64,000 nt of DNA from Hydractinia symbiolongicarpus (GCF_029227915.1 NC_079880.1:932001-996000); one strand, 5' to 3'. Counted from the first letter of the stretch, positions 1-13,328 are shown. The notes: generated from the sequence alone by a model not told the origin. Program-made: numbers and translations.

Positions 1-372
1 TGTGACCTGATGAATGTGATAAATAAGACAATTGGACTCTAAGAAGTAACATTCATCTTAATTTGACATGATTGCCCGAACTCAGCGATTACACTGGGCG
101 CTGGAGTAGCGCTTCATTTAAAAATTTAGATAAATAAGTCAATTTTTACTGTGGGACCAATTATAGCCCTTAGCGCGCGCTGAGGAAATAGAGACAGTTT
201 CAAATACTACATTTCATTGATTTTCTAACGGTGTCAGTCCGTTTGAGTTACAACGGTTGGGTCACATATTCGTACCAACATGTATTTAGTGATTGTTACC
301 CATGTTACTAAGTTGTATCGCTTTTAACAGTGAAGCGATTGACTGTGGGACTTAATTGATCTAACTTTGGAC
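1..372 (+). repeat. Reference satellite monomer (phase chosen arbitrarily)
   Basis: One full monomer in the phase set by the window start. Landmarks in order: 'tgtgacctga' (1), 'gacaattggact' (28), a small inverted repeat (98-112), the AT-rich stretch (113-150), 'actgtgggac' (148-157), a CpG-rich alternating purine-pyrimidine run 'gcgcgcgctg' (about 173-182), 'cagtttcaaatactac' (about 195), 'gtgtcagtccgtttgag' (231), 'cgtaccaacatgtattt' (271), 'tcgcttttaacag' (about 319) and a second 'actgtgggac' (342-351). The repeat of 'actgtgggac' 194 bases apart is the only clear internal similarity I see. The true boundary of the unit is undefined in a tandem array. Confidence 0.9.
98..112. other. Short perfect inverted repeat in the monomer (hairpin motif)
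   Basis: GCGCT and AGCGC are perfect 5-base inverted arms around a 5-base loop. The motif recurs in most monomers with loop changes that leave the arms intact, for example loops gtggt, gttgc (about 1218 and 2336) and ctggt (about 3825). In certain monomer types it is broken: 'gagcgctggggtagcac', 'gagatctgtggtagcgc', 'gcgatgtggtagcgc' and 'gcgctgtggtagccc'. It could be a cruciform or protein-binding site. It could also be chance within a shared repeat, because all copies descend from one ancestor. Confidence 0.6.
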
Positions 373-2608
373 TGTGACCTGATAAATGTGATAAATGAGA
401 CAATTGGACTCCAAGAAATAACATTCTTCTTAATTTGACGTGATTGCCGGAACTCAGCGATTACACTGGGCGCTGTGGTAGCGCTTCATTTAAAAAATTA
501 GATAAATAAGTCATTTTTTACTGTGAGACCAATCCTAGCCGTTATCGTGCGCTGAAGAATTAGCGACAGTTTCAAAAAGTACATTTCATTGACTTTCTAA
601 CGGTGTCAGTCCGTTTGAGTTACAACGGTTGGGTCACATATTCGTACCAACATGTATTTTGCGATATTTTTCTGATATTACTAAGTTGCATCGCTTTTAA
701 CAATGAAACGATTTACTGTGGGACTTAATTGAACTAACTTTGGATTGTGACCTGATAAATGTGATAAATGAGACATTTGGACTCCAAGAAATAACATTCT
801 TCTTAATTTGACGTGATTGTCGAAACTGAGCAATTACACTGGGCGCTGTGGTAGCGCTTCATTTGAAAAGTTAAATAAATAAGTCATTTTTACTTTGGGA
901 CCAATCCTAGCCGTTATCGCGCGCTGAAGAAATAGCGACAGTTTCAAAAACTACTTTTCATTGACTTTCTAACGGTGTCAGTCCGTTTGAGTTATAATGG
1001 TTGGGTCACCGATTCGTACCAACATGTACTTAGCAATATTTTTCTGATATTACTAGGTTGCATCCCTTTTAACAATAAAACGATTGACTGTTGGACTTAA
1101 TTGAACTAACTTTTGACTGTGACCTGATAAATGTGATAAAGGAGACAATTGGACTTCAAGAAATAACATTCATCTTAATTTGACGTGATTATCGGAACTC
1201 AGCGATTACACTGGGCGCTGTTGCAGCGCTTCATTTAAAAATTTAGATCAATATGTCATATTTTACTGTTAGACCAATCCTAGCCGTTATCGCGCGCAGA
1301 AGACTTAGCGACAGTTTTAAAAAGTACATTTCATTGACTTTCTAACGGTGTCAGTACGTTTGAGTTACAACGGTTGCGTCACATATTCGTACCAACATGT
1401 ATTTAGCGATATTTTTCTGATATTACTAGGTTGCATCGCTTTTAACAATGAAACGATTTACTGTGGGACTTAATTGAACTAACTTTGTACTGTGACCTGA
1501 TAAATGTGATAAATGAGACATTTGGATTCCAAGAAATAACATTCTTCTTAATTTGACGTGATTGCCGGAACTCAGCGATTACACTGGGCGCTGTGGTAGC
1601 GCTTCATTTGAAAGGTTAAATAAATAAGTCATTTTTCCTGCGGGACCAATCCTAGCCGTTATTACGCGCTGAAGAATTAGCAACAGTTTCAAAAACTACA
1701 TTTCATTGACTTACTAACGGTGTCAGTTCGTTTGAGTTACAACGGTTGGGTCACATATTCGTACCATCATGTATTTAGCGGTATTTCTCTGGTATTACTA
1801 GGTTGCATCGCTTTTAACAATGAAACAATTGACTGTGGGACTTAATTGATCTAACTTTGGACTGTGACCTGATAAATGTGATAAATGAGACAATTGGACT
1901 CCAAGAAATAACATTCTTCTTAATTTGACGTGATTGCCGGAACTCAGCGATTGCACTGGGCGCTGTGGTAGCGCTTCATTTAAAAATTTAGATAAATAAG
2001 TCATTTTTTACTGTGAGACCAATCCTAGCCGTTATCGCGCGCTGAAGAATTAGCGACAGTTTCAAAAACTACATTTCATTGACTTTCTAACGGTGTCAGG
2101 CCGTTTGAGTTATAACGGTTAGGTCACTGATTCGTCCCAACATGGACTTAGCAATATTTTTCTGATATTACTAGGTTGCATCCCTTTTAACAATAAAACG
2201 ATTGACTGTTGGACTTAATTGAACTAACTTTTGACTGTGACCTGATAAATGTGATAAAGGAGACAATTGGATTTCAAGAAATAACATTCTTCTTAATTTG
2301 ACGTGATTATCGGATCTCAGCGATTACACTGGGCGCTGTTGCAGCGCTTCATTTAAAAATTTAGATCAATATGTCATTTTTTACTGTTAGACCAATCCTA
2401 GCCGTTATCGCGCGCTGAAGAATTAGCGACAGTTTCAAAAAGTACATTTCATTGACTTTCTAACGGTATCAATGCGCTTCAGTTACAACGGTTGCGTCAC
2501 AAATTCGTACCAACATGTATTTAGCGATATTTTTTTCATATTACTATGTTGCATCGCTTTTAACAGTGAAACGATTGACTGTGGGACTTAATTGAACTAA
2601 CTTTGGAC
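373..2608 (+). repeat. Higher-order repeat: 3-mer, about 1118 bp, two copies
   Basis: Monomer anchors at 373, 746, 1118 and 1491, 1863, 2236 match as triplets 1118 bases apart. Diagnostic shared changes are 'ttgcatcccttttaacaat' and 'gactgttggacttaatt' near 1051-1100, which recur near 2175-2220, together with 'aaggagacaattgga' and the loop variant 'gctgttgcagcgc' at about 1218 and 2336. The two copies show visible point differences, so this is an older or partly diverged duplication compared with the blocks at the right end. Confidence 0.8.
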
Positions 2609-3735
2609 TGTGACCAGATAAATGTGATAAATGAGACAATTGGACTCCAAGAAATAACATATATCTTAATTTAACATGATTGTTGGAACTCAGCGATTAC
2701 ATTGGGAGCGGTGGTAGCGCTTCAATTAAAAATGTAGATAAATAAGTCATTCTTTACCGTGGGACCAATCCTAGCCGTTATCGCGAGCTGAAGAAATAGC
2801 GACATTTTCAAAAACTACATTTCATTTACTTTCTAAGGGTGTCAGTCCGTTTGAGTTACAATGGTTGGGTCACATATTCGTACCAACATCTATTTTGCGA
2901 TATTTTTCTGATATTACTAGATTGCATCAGTTTTAACGATGAAACTATTGACTGTGGGACTTAATTGAACTGATTTTGGACTGTGACCTTATAAATGTTA
3001 TAAGTGAGACAATTTGACTCCAAGAAATAACATTCTTCTTAATTTGACATGATTGCCGGAACTCAGCGATTACACTGGGCGCTGTGGTAGCGCTTCATTT
3101 AAAAATTTAGATAAATAAGTCATTCTTTACCGTGGGACCAATCGTAGGCGTTATCGCGCGCTGTAGAAATAGCGACAGTTTCAAAAACTACATTTCATTG
3201 ACTTTCTGACGGTATCAGTCCGTTTCAACTACAACAGTTGCGTCACATATTCGTACCAACATGTATTTAGTTATTGTTACCGTATTACTAAGTTGTATCG
3301 CTTTTAACAGTGAAACGATTGACTGTGGGGATTAATTGAACTGATTTTGGACTATGACCTTATAAATGTAATAAGTGAGACAATTGGACTTCAAGAAATA
3401 ACATTTTTCTTAATTTGACATGATTGCCGGAACTCAGCGCTTACATTGAGCGCTGGGGTAGCACTTAAATTAAAATTGTAGATAAATAAGTCATTTTGTA
3501 CTGGGGGACCAATCCTAGCCGTCATCGCGCGCTGACGAATTAGCGACAGTTTCAAAAAGTGCATTTCATTGACTTTCTAACGGTGTCAGTTCGTATGAGT
3601 TACAACGGTTGGGTCACATATTCGTACCATCATGTATTTAGCGATATTTTTCTGGTATTACTAGGTTGCATCGCTTTTAACATTGAAACAATTGACTGGG
3701 GGACTTAATTCAACTGATTTTGGGCTGTGACCTTA
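2609..3735 (+). repeat. Mixed monomers without a clear local higher-order unit
   Basis: Three satellite monomers of different types, anchored at 2609, 2982 and 3353. The first carries 'tactttctaagggtgt' and 'tgcgatatttttctg', a type common later in the array. The second and third mix segments typical of other types, including 'gtttcaactacaacag' at about 3223. I see no gene or foreign sequence here. Confidence 0.75.
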
Positions 3736-4452
3736 TAAATGTAAAAGTGAGACAATTAGACTCCAAGAAATAACATTCTTCTTAATTTGACATGATTGCC
3801 GCAACTCAGCGATTACACTGGGCGCTCTGGTAGCGCTTCATTTGAAAATTAAGATAAAAAACTCATTTTTAACTGTGGGACGAATCCTAGCCGTTAGCGC
3901 GCGCTGCAGAAATAGAGACAGTTTCCAATGCTACATTTCACTGACTTTCTATCGATGTCAGTCCGTTTGAGTTACAACGGTTGGGTCACATATTCGTACC
4001 AACATGTACTTAACGATATTTATCTGATATTACTAGGTTGCATCGCTTTTAACAGTGAAACGATTGAATGTGGGACTTAATTGAACTAACTTTGGACTGT
4101 GACCTGATAAATATAAAAGTGAGACAATTAGACTCCAAGAGATAACATTCTTCTTAATTTGACATGATTGCCGCAACTCAGCGATTACACTGGGCGCTCT
4201 GGTAGCGCTTCATTTGAAAATTAAGATAAAAAACTCATTTTTAACTGTGGGACGAATCCTAGCCGTTAGCGCGCGCTGCAGAAATAGAGACAGTTTCCAA
4301 TGCTACATTTCACTGACTTTCTATCGCTGTCAGTCCGTTTGAGTTACAACGGTTGGGTCACATATTCGTACCAACATGTACTTAACGATATTTATCTGAT
4401 ATTACTAGGTTGCATCGCTTTTAACAGTGAAACGATTGAATGTGGGACTTAA
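3736..4452 (+). repeat. Tandem duplication of one monomer (372 bp)
   Basis: Two adjacent monomers share many private changes: 'tgccgcaactcagcg', 'gcgctctggtagcgc', 'aaaattaagataaaaaactc', 'gggacgaatcc', 'gcgctgcagaaatagag' and 'tttccaatgctacatttcac'. These private variants are not seen elsewhere in the window. The pair therefore looks like a recent single-unit duplication by slippage or unequal exchange. Confidence 0.85.
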
Positions 4453-4469
4453 TTGAACTGATTTTGGAC

Positions 4470-7400
4470 TATGACCTTATAAATGTGATAATTGAGGCAA
4501 TTGGACTCCAAGAAATAACATTCTTCTTAATTTGACATGATTGCCGGAACTCAGCGATTACACTGAGCGCTGGGGTAGCACTTAATTTAAAAATGTAGAT
4601 AAATAAGTCATTTTGTACTGGGGGACCAATCCTAGCCGTTGTTGCGCGCTGACGAATTAGCGACAGTTTCAAAAAGTGCATTTCATTGACTTTCTAACGG
4701 TGTCAGTTCGTTTGAGTTACAACGGTTGCGTCACATATTCGTACCAACATGTATTTAGCGATATTTATCTGTTATTACTAGGTTGCATCGCTTTTAATAG
4801 TGAAACGAAGGAATGTGGGACTTAATTGAACTAACTTTGGACTGTGACCTGATGAATGTGATAAATAAGATAATTGGACTCTAAGAAGTAACATTCATCT
4901 TAATTTGACATGATTGCCGGAACTCAGCGATTACACTGGGCGCTGTGGTAGCGCTTCATTTAAATATGTAGATGAATAAGTCAATTTTTATTGTGGGACC
5001 AATCCTAGACCGTAGCGCGCGCTGAAGAAATAGAGACAGTTTTAAAAAGTGCATTTCATTGACTTTCTAACGGTGTCAGTTCGTTTGAGTTACAACAGTT
5101 GCGTCACATATTCGTACCAACATGTATTTAGCGATAATTATCTGTTATTATTAGGTTGCATCGCTTTTAACAGTGAAACGAATGAATGTGGGACTTAATT
5201 GAACTAACTTTAGACTGAGACCTGATGAATGTGATAAATAAGACAATTGGACTCCAAGAAGTAACATTAATCTTAAATTGACATGATTGCCGGAACTCAG
5301 CGATTACACTGGGCGCTGTTGTAGCACTTCATTTAAAATTTAGATAAATAAGTCATTCTTTACCGTGGGACCAATCCTAGCCCTTTTCGCGCACTGAAGA
5401 AATAGCGACAGTTTCAAAAACTACATTTCATTGACTTTCTAACGGTGTCAGCCCGTTTGAGTTACAACGGTTGGGTCACATATTCGTATTAGCGATATTC
5501 TTCTGATATTACTAGGTTGCATCGCTTTTAACAATGAAACGACTTACTGTGGGACTTAATTGAACTAACTTTGGACTGTGACCTGATAAATGTGATAAAT
5601 GAGACATTTGGACTCCAAGAAATAACATTCTTCTTAATTTGACGTGATTGCCGGACCTCAGCGATTACACTGGGCGCTGTGGTAGCGCTTCATTTAAAAA
5701 TTTAAATAATTAAGTCATTTTTACTGTGAGACCAATCCTAGCCGTTATCGTGCGCTGAAGAAATGGCGACAGTTTCAAAAACTACATTTCATTGACTTTC
5801 TAACGGTATCAATCCGCTTCAGTTACAACGGTTGCGTCACATATTCGTACCAACATGTATTTAGCGATATTTTTTTCATATTACTAGGTTGCATCGCTTT
5901 TAGCAGTGAAACGATTGAATGTGGGACTTAATTGAACTGATTTTGGACTGTGACCTTATAAATGTTATAAGTGAGACAATTTGACTCCAAGAAATAACAT
6001 TCTTCTTAATTTGACATGATTGCCGGAAGTCAGCGATTACACTGGGCGCTGTGGTAGCGCTTCATTTAAAAATTTAGATAAGTAAGTCAATTTTTATTGT
6101 GGGACCAATCCTAGCCCTTAGCGCGCGCTGAAGAAATAGAGACAGTTTCAAATACTACATTTCATTGACTTTCTAACGGTGCCAGTTCGTTTAAGTTACA
6201 ACGGTTGCGTCACATATTCGTACCAACATGTATTTAGCGATACTTATCTGTTATTACTAGGTTGCATTGCTTTTAACAGTGAAACGAATGAATGTGGGAC
6301 TTAATTGACCTAACTTTAGACTGTGAACTGATGAATGTGATAAATAAGACAATTGGACTCTAAGAAGTAACATTCATCTTAATTTGACATGATTGCCGGA
6401 ACTCAGCGATTACACTGGGCGCTGTGGTAGCGCTTCATTTAAAATTTAGATAGATAAGTCATTCTTTACCGTGCGACCAATCCTAGCCCTTATCGCGCGC
6501 TGAAGAAATAGCGACAGTTTCAAAAACTACATTTCATTGACTTTCTAACGGTGTCAGTCCGTTTGAGTTACAACGGTCGGGTCACATATTCGTATTAGCG
6601 ATATTCTTCTGATATTACTAGGTTGCATCGCTTTTAACAGTGAAACGAATGAATGTGGGACTTAATTGACCTAACTTTAGACTGTAAACTGATGAATGTG
6701 ATAAATAAGACAACTGGGCTCTAAGAAGTAACATTCATCTTAATTTGACATGATTGCCGGAACTCAGCGATTACACTGGGCGCTGTGGTAGCGCTTCATT
6801 TAAAAATGTCGATAAATAAGTCATTTTTACTGTGAGACCAATTCTAGCCGTCATCGCGCGCTGAACAAATGGCGACAGTTTCAAAAACAACATTTCATTG
6901 ACTTTCTAACGGTATCCATCCGCTTCAGTTACAACGGTTGCGTCACATATTCGTACAAACATGTATTCAGCGATATTTTTTTCATATTACTAGGTTGCAT
7001 CGCTTTTAACAGTGAAACGATTAAATGTGGGACTTAATTGAACTGATTTTGGACTGTGACCTTATAAATGTTATAAGTGAGACAATTGGACTCCAAGAAA
7101 TAACATTCTTCTTAATTTGACATGATTGCCGGAAGTCAGCGATTACACTGGGCGCTGTGGTAGCGCTTTATTTAAAAATTTAGATAAATAAGTCAATTTT
7201 TATTGTGGGACCAATCCTAGAGCGTAGCGCGCGCTGAAGAAATAGCGACAGTTTCAAAAACTACATTTCATTGACTTTCTAACGGTGTCAGTCCGTTTGA
7301 GTTACAACGGTCGGGTCACATATTCGTATTAGCGATATTCTTCTGATATTACTAGGTTGCATCGCTTTTAACAATGAAACGATTGACTGTGGGACTTAAT

Positions 7401-8050
7401 TGAACTAACTTTGGACTGTGACCTGATAAATGTGAGAAATAAGACATTTGGACTTCAAGAAAAAACATTCTTCTTAATTTGACGTGATTGCCGGACCTCA
7501 GCGATTACACTGGGCGCTGTTTTAGCGCTTCATTTAAAAATGTAGATAAATAAGTCATCTTTACTGTGGGACCAATCATAGCCGTTATCACGCACTGAAA
7601 AAAATAGCGCACTTTCAAGAACTACATTTCATTGACTTTCTAACGGTATCAATCCGCTTCAGTTACAACGGTTGCGTCACATATATTCGTACCAACATGT
7701 ATTTAGCGATATTTATCTGTTATTACTAGGTTGCATCGCTTTTAACAGTGAAACGATTTACTGTGGGACTTAATTGAACTACCTTTGGACTGTGACCTGA
7801 TAAATGTGATAAATAAGACATTTGGACTCCAAGAAATAACATTCTTCTTAATTTGACGTGATTGCCGGAACTCAGCGATTACACAGGGCGCTGTGGTAGC
7901 GCTTCATTTAAAAATTTAGATAAATAAGTCAATTTTTATTGTGGAACCAATCCTAGACCGTAGCGCGCGCTAAAGAAATAGAGACAGTTTCAAAAAGTGC
8001 ATTTCATTGACTTTCTAACGGTGTCAGTCCGTTTGAGTTACAACGGCTGG
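4470..8050 (+). repeat. Mosaic monomers with scattered 361-bp variants
   Basis: Satellite monomers of several types in a loosely repeated order. The 11-base deletion variant, in which 'cgtaccaacatgtatttagcg' is shortened to 'cgtattagcg', occurs near 5485, 6591, 7325 and 8061, spaced 1106, 734 and 736 bases. These spacings equal two or three monomers with one short unit each. The order of the intervening types is not conserved, so the block looks like a diverged or rearranged set of 2-mer and 3-mer units. No gene is visible. Confidence 0.75.
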
Positions 8051-11000
8051 GTCAAATATTCGTATTAGCGATATTCTTCTGATATTACTAGGTTGCATCG
8101 CTTTTAGCAATGAAACGATTTACTGTGGGACTTAATTGAACTATCTTTGGACTGTGACCTGATAAATGTGATAAATGAGACATTTGGACTCCAAGAAATA
8201 ACATTCTTCTTAATTTGACGTGATTGCCGGAACTCAGCGATTACACTGAGATCTGTGGTAGCGCTTCATTTGAAAATTTAAATAAATAAGTCATTTTTAC
8301 TGTGAGACCAATCCTAGCCGTTATCGTGCGCTGAAGAAATGGCGACAGTTTCAAAAACTACATTTCATTGACTTTCTAACGGTATCAATCCGCTTCAGTT
8401 ACAACGGTTGCGTCACATATTCGTACCAACATGTATTTAGCGATATTTTTTCATATTACTAAGTTGCATCGCTTTTAACAGTGAAACGATTGACTGTGGG
8501 ACTTAATTGAATTGATTTTGGACTGTGACCTCATAAATGTTATAAGTGAGACAATTTGACTCCAAGAAATAACATTCTTCTTAATTTCACATGATTGCCG
8601 GAAGTCAGCGATTACACTGGGCGCTGTGGTAGCGCTTCATTTAAAAATTTAGATAAATAAGTCAATTTTTATTGTGGGACCAATCCTAGCCGTTAGCGCG
8701 CGCTGAAGAAAGAGAGACAGTTTCAAATACTACATTTCATTGATTTTCTAACGGTATCAGACCGTTTCAACTACAACACTTGCGTCACATATTTGTACCA
8801 ACATGTATTTAGTGATTGTTACCGATATTACTAAGTTGCATCGCTTTTAACAGTGAGACGATTGACTGTGGGACTTAATTGAACTGATTTTGGACGATGA
8901 CCTTATAAATGTGATAATTGAGACAATTGGTCTCCAAGAAATCACATTCTTCTTAATTTGACATGATTGCCGGAACTCAGCAATTACACTGAGCGCTGGG
9001 GTAGCACTTAATTTAAAAATGTAGATAAATAAGTTATTTTGTACTGGGGAACCAATCCTAGCCGTTATTGCGCGCTCACGAATTAGCGACAGTTTAAAAA
9101 AGTGCATTTCATTGATTTTCTAACGGTGTCAGTTCGTTTGAGTTATAACGGTTGCGTCACATATTCGTACCAACATGTATTTAGCGATATTTATCTGTTA
9201 TTACTAGGTTGCATCGCTTTTAACAGTAAAACGAGTGACTGTGGGACTTAATTGAACTGATTTTGGACTATGACCTTATAAATGTGATAAATAAGACAAT
9301 TGGACTCTAAGAAGTAACATTCATCTTAATTTGACATGATTGCGGAACTCAGCGATTACACTGGGCGATGTGGTAGCGCTTCATATAAAAATTTAGATTA
9401 AAAAGTCATTTTTACCGTGGGACCAATCCTAGCCGTTATCGCGAGCTGAAGAAATAGCGACAGTTTCAAAAACTACATTTCATTTACTTTCTAAGGGTGT
9501 TAGTCCGTTTGAGTTACAACGGTTGGGTCAAATATTCGTATTAGCGATATTCTTCTGATATTACTAGGTTGCATCGCTTTTAGCAATGAAACGATTTACT
9601 GTGGGACTTAATTGAACTATCTTTGGACTGTGACCTGATAAATGTGATAAATGAGACATTTGGACTCCAAGAAATAACATTCTTCTTAATTTGACGTGAT
9701 TGCCGGAACTCAGCGATTACACTGAGATCTGTGGTAGCGCTTCATTTGAAAATTTAAATAAATAAGTCATTTTTACTGTGAGACCAATCCTAGCCGTTAT
9801 CGTGCGCTGAAGAAATGGCGACAGTTTCAAAAACTACATTTCATTGACTTTCTAACGGTATCAATCCGCTTCAGTTACAACGGTTGCGTCACATATTCGT
9901 ACCAACATGTATTTAGCGATATTTTTTCATATTACTAGGTTGCATCGCTTTTAACAGTGAAACGATTGACTGTGGGACTTAATTGAACTGATTTTGGACT
10001 GTGACCTTATAAATGTTATAAGTGAGACAATTTGACTCCAACAAATAACATTCTTCTTAATTTCACATGATTGCCGGAAGTCAGCGATTACACTGGGCGC
10101 TGTGGTAGCGCTTCATTTAAAAATTTAGATAAATAAGTCAATTTTTATTGTGGGACCAATCCTAGCCCTTAGCGCACTGAAGAAAGAGAGACAGTTTCAA
10201 ATACTACATTTCATTGATTTTCTAACGGTATCAGACCGTTTCAACTACAACACTTGCGTCACATATTCGTACCAACATGTATTTAGTGATTGTTACCGAT
10301 ATTACTAAGTTGCATCGCTTTTAACAGTGAGACGATTGACTGTGGGACTTAATTGAACTGATTTTGGACTATGACCTTATAAATGTGATAATTGACACAA
10401 TTGGTCTCCAAGAAATCACATTCTTCTTAATTTGACATGATTGCCGGAACTCAGCAATTACACTGAGCGCTGGGGTAGCACTTAATTTAAAAATGTAGAT
10501 AAATAAGTCATTTTGTACTGGGGAACCAATCCTAGCCGTTATTGCGCGCTCACGAATAAGCGACAGTTTAAAAAAGTGCATTTCATTGATTTTCTAACGG
10601 TGTCAGTTCGTTTGAGTTATAACGGTTGCGTCACATATTCGTACCAACATGTATTTAGCGATATTTATCTGTTATTACTAGGTTGCATCGCTTTTAACAG
10701 TAAAACGATTGACTGTGGGACTTAATTGAACTGATTTTGGACTATGACCTTATAAATGTGATAAATAAGACAATTGGACTCTAAGAAGTAACATTCATCT
10801 TAATTTGACATGATTGCGGAACTCAGCGATTACACTGGGCGATGTGGTAGCGCTTCATATAAAAATTTAGATTAAAAAGTCATTTTTACCGTGGGACCAA
10901 TCCTAGCCGTTATCGCGAGCTGAAGAAATAGCGACAGTTTCAAAAACTACATTTCATTTACTTTCTAAGGGTGTTAGTCCGTTTGAGTTACAACGGTTGG

Positions 11001-11545
11001 GTCAAATATTCGTATTAGCGATATTCTTCTGATATTACTAGGTTGCATCGCTTTTAGCAATGAAACGATTTACTGTGGGACTTAATTGAACTATCTTTGG
11101 ACTGTGACCTGATAAATGTGATAAATGAGACATTTGGACTCCAAGAAATAACATTCTTCTTAATTTGACGTGATTGCCGGAACTCAGCGATTACACTGAG
11201 ATCTGTGGTAGCGCTTCATTTGAAAATTTAAATAAATAAGTCATTTTTACTGTGAGACCAATCCTAGCCGTTATCGTGCGCTGAAGAAATGGCGACAGTT
11301 TCAAAAACTACATTTCATTGACTTTCTAACGGTATCAATCCGCTTCAGTTACAACGGTTGCGTCACATATTCGTACCAACATGTATTTAGCGATATTTTT
11401 TCATATTACTAGGTTGCATCGCTTTTAACAGTGAAACGATTGACTGTGGGACTTAATTGAACTGATTTTGGACTGTGACCTTATAAATGTTATAAGTGAG
11501 ACAATTTGACTCCAAGAAATAACATTCTTCTTAATTTCACATGAT
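8051..11545 (+). repeat. Higher-order repeat: 4-mer, about 1474 bp, about 2.4 copies
   Basis: The landmark 'gtcaaatattcgtattagcg' occurs at 8051, 9527 and 11001, spacings of 1476 and 1474. Each unit holds one 361-bp monomer followed by three of about 370-373 bp. Shared private variants include 'actgagatctgtggtagcg', 'gaagaaagagagacag', 'caactacaacacttgcg' and 'acagtgagacgattgac'. The first two copies are nearly identical. They differ by a 2-base shortening at about 10175, where 'gcgcgcgctgaag' became 'gcgcactgaag'. The third copy stops matching at about 11550. Confidence 0.88.
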
Positions 11546-13328
11546 TGCCGGAACTCAGCGATTACATTGGGCGCTGAGGTAGCGCTTCATTTAAAAATGT
11601 CGATAAAAAAGTCATCTTTACTGTGGGACCAATCATAGCCGTTATCGCACACTGAAGAAATAGCGCACTTTCAAGAACTACATTTCATTGACTTTCTAAC
11701 GGTATCAATCCGCTTCAGTTACAACGGTTGCGTTACATGTATTCGTACCAACATGTATTTAGCGATATTTATCTGTTATTACTAGGTTGCATCGGTTTTA
11801 ACAGTGAAACGATTGAATGTGGGACTTAATTGAACTGATTTTGGACTATGACCTTATAAATGTGATAATTGAGACAATTGGACTCCAAGAAATAACATTG
11901 TTCTTAATTTGACATGATTGCCGGAACTCAGCGATTACACTGAGCGCTGGGGTAGCACTTAATTTAAAAATGTAGATAAATAAGTCATTTTATAAAGGGG
12001 AACCAATCCTAGCCGTTATTGCGCGCTGACGAATTAGCGACAGTTTAAAAAAGTGCATTTCATTGATTTTCTAACGGTGTCAGTTCGTTTGAGTTACAAC
12101 GGTTGCGTCACATATTCGTACCAACATGCATGTAGCGATATTTATCTGTTATTACTAGGTTGCATCGCTTTTAACAGTAAAACGAATGAATGTGGGACTT
12201 AGTTGAACTAACTTTGGACTGTGACCTGATGAATGTGATAAATAAGGCAATTGAACTCTAAGAAGTAACATTCATCTTAATTTGACATGATTGCGGAACT
12301 CAGCGATTACACTGGGCGATGTGGTAGCGCTTCATATAAAATTTTAGATAAAAAAGTCATTTTTACCGTGGGACCAATCCTAGCCGTTATCGCGAGATGA
12401 AGAAATAGCGACAGTTTCAAAAACTACATTTCATTTACTTTCTAAGGGTGTTAGTCCGTTTGAGTTAAAATGGTTGGGTCACATATTCGTACCAACATGT
12501 ATTTTGCCATATTCTTCTGATATTACTAGATTGCATCGGTTTTAACTATGAAACGATTGACTTTGGGACTTAATTGAACTAACTTTGGACTGTGACCAGA
12601 TAAATGTGAGAAATGAGACAATTGGACTCAAAGAAATAACATTCTTCTTAATTTGACGTGATTGCCGGACCTCAGCGATTACACCGGGCGCTGTGGTAGC
12701 GCTTCATTTAAAAATGTAGATAAATAAGTCATCTTTACTGTGGGACCAATCATAGCCGTTATCGCGCACTGAAGAAATAGCGCACTTTCAAGAACTACAT
12801 TTCATTGACTTTCTAACGGTATCAATCCGCTTCAGTTACAACGGTTGCGTCACATATATTCGTACCAACATGTATTTAGCGATATTTATCTGTTATTACT
12901 AGGTTGCATCGCTTTTAACAGTGAAACGATTGAATGTGGGACTTAATTGAACTAACTTTGGACTGTGACCTGATGAATGTGATTAATGAGATAATTGGAC
13001 TCCAAGAAATAACATTCTTCTTAATTTGACGTGATTGCCGGAACTCAGCGATTACATTGGGCGCTGAGGTAGCGCTTCATTTAAAAATTTCGATAAAAAA
13101 GTCATCTTTACTGTGGGACCAATCATAGCCGTTATCGCACACTGAAGAAATAGCGCACTTTCAAGAACTACATTTCATTGACTTTCTAACGGTATCAATC
13201 CGCTTCAGTTACAACGGTTGCGTTACATATATTCGTACCAACATGTATTTAGCGATATTTATCTGTTATTACTAGGTTGCATCGGTTTTAACAGTGAAAC
13301 GATTGAATGTGGGACTTAATTGAACTAA
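11541..13328 (+). repeat. Repeated monomer 1490 bp apart, inside a mixed stretch
   Basis: The segment from about 11541 to 11838 recurs at about 13031 to 13328. Shared rare features are 'gattacattgggcgctgagg', 'cgataaaaaagtcatc' and 'gttatcgcacactgaag'. The three monomers between the copies are other types, with the 'acatatattcg' insertion type at about 12850. This is satellite only. Confidence 0.75.

Noticed and set aside
268-285. CENP-B box in 'attcgtaccaacatgta'
   Set aside because: It has TTCG and the central A in place but lacks the required CGGG end, in this and the other monomers I inspected.
4469-4681. Recurring minus-strand open frame of about 70 codons (also about 20 other positions, such as 37039-37251 and 63320-63532) as a gene family
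   Set aside because: It lies wholly within one satellite monomer type, has no recognisable domain, and exists because one base change removes a TAG directly after the ATG. Copies resemble each other no more than the surrounding non-coding repeat does.
10513-10725. Plus-strand open frames of 65-95 codons (10513-10725, 54508-54795) as genes
   Set aside because: They span ordinary satellite sequence, are broken in sister monomers, and show no start context or domain.
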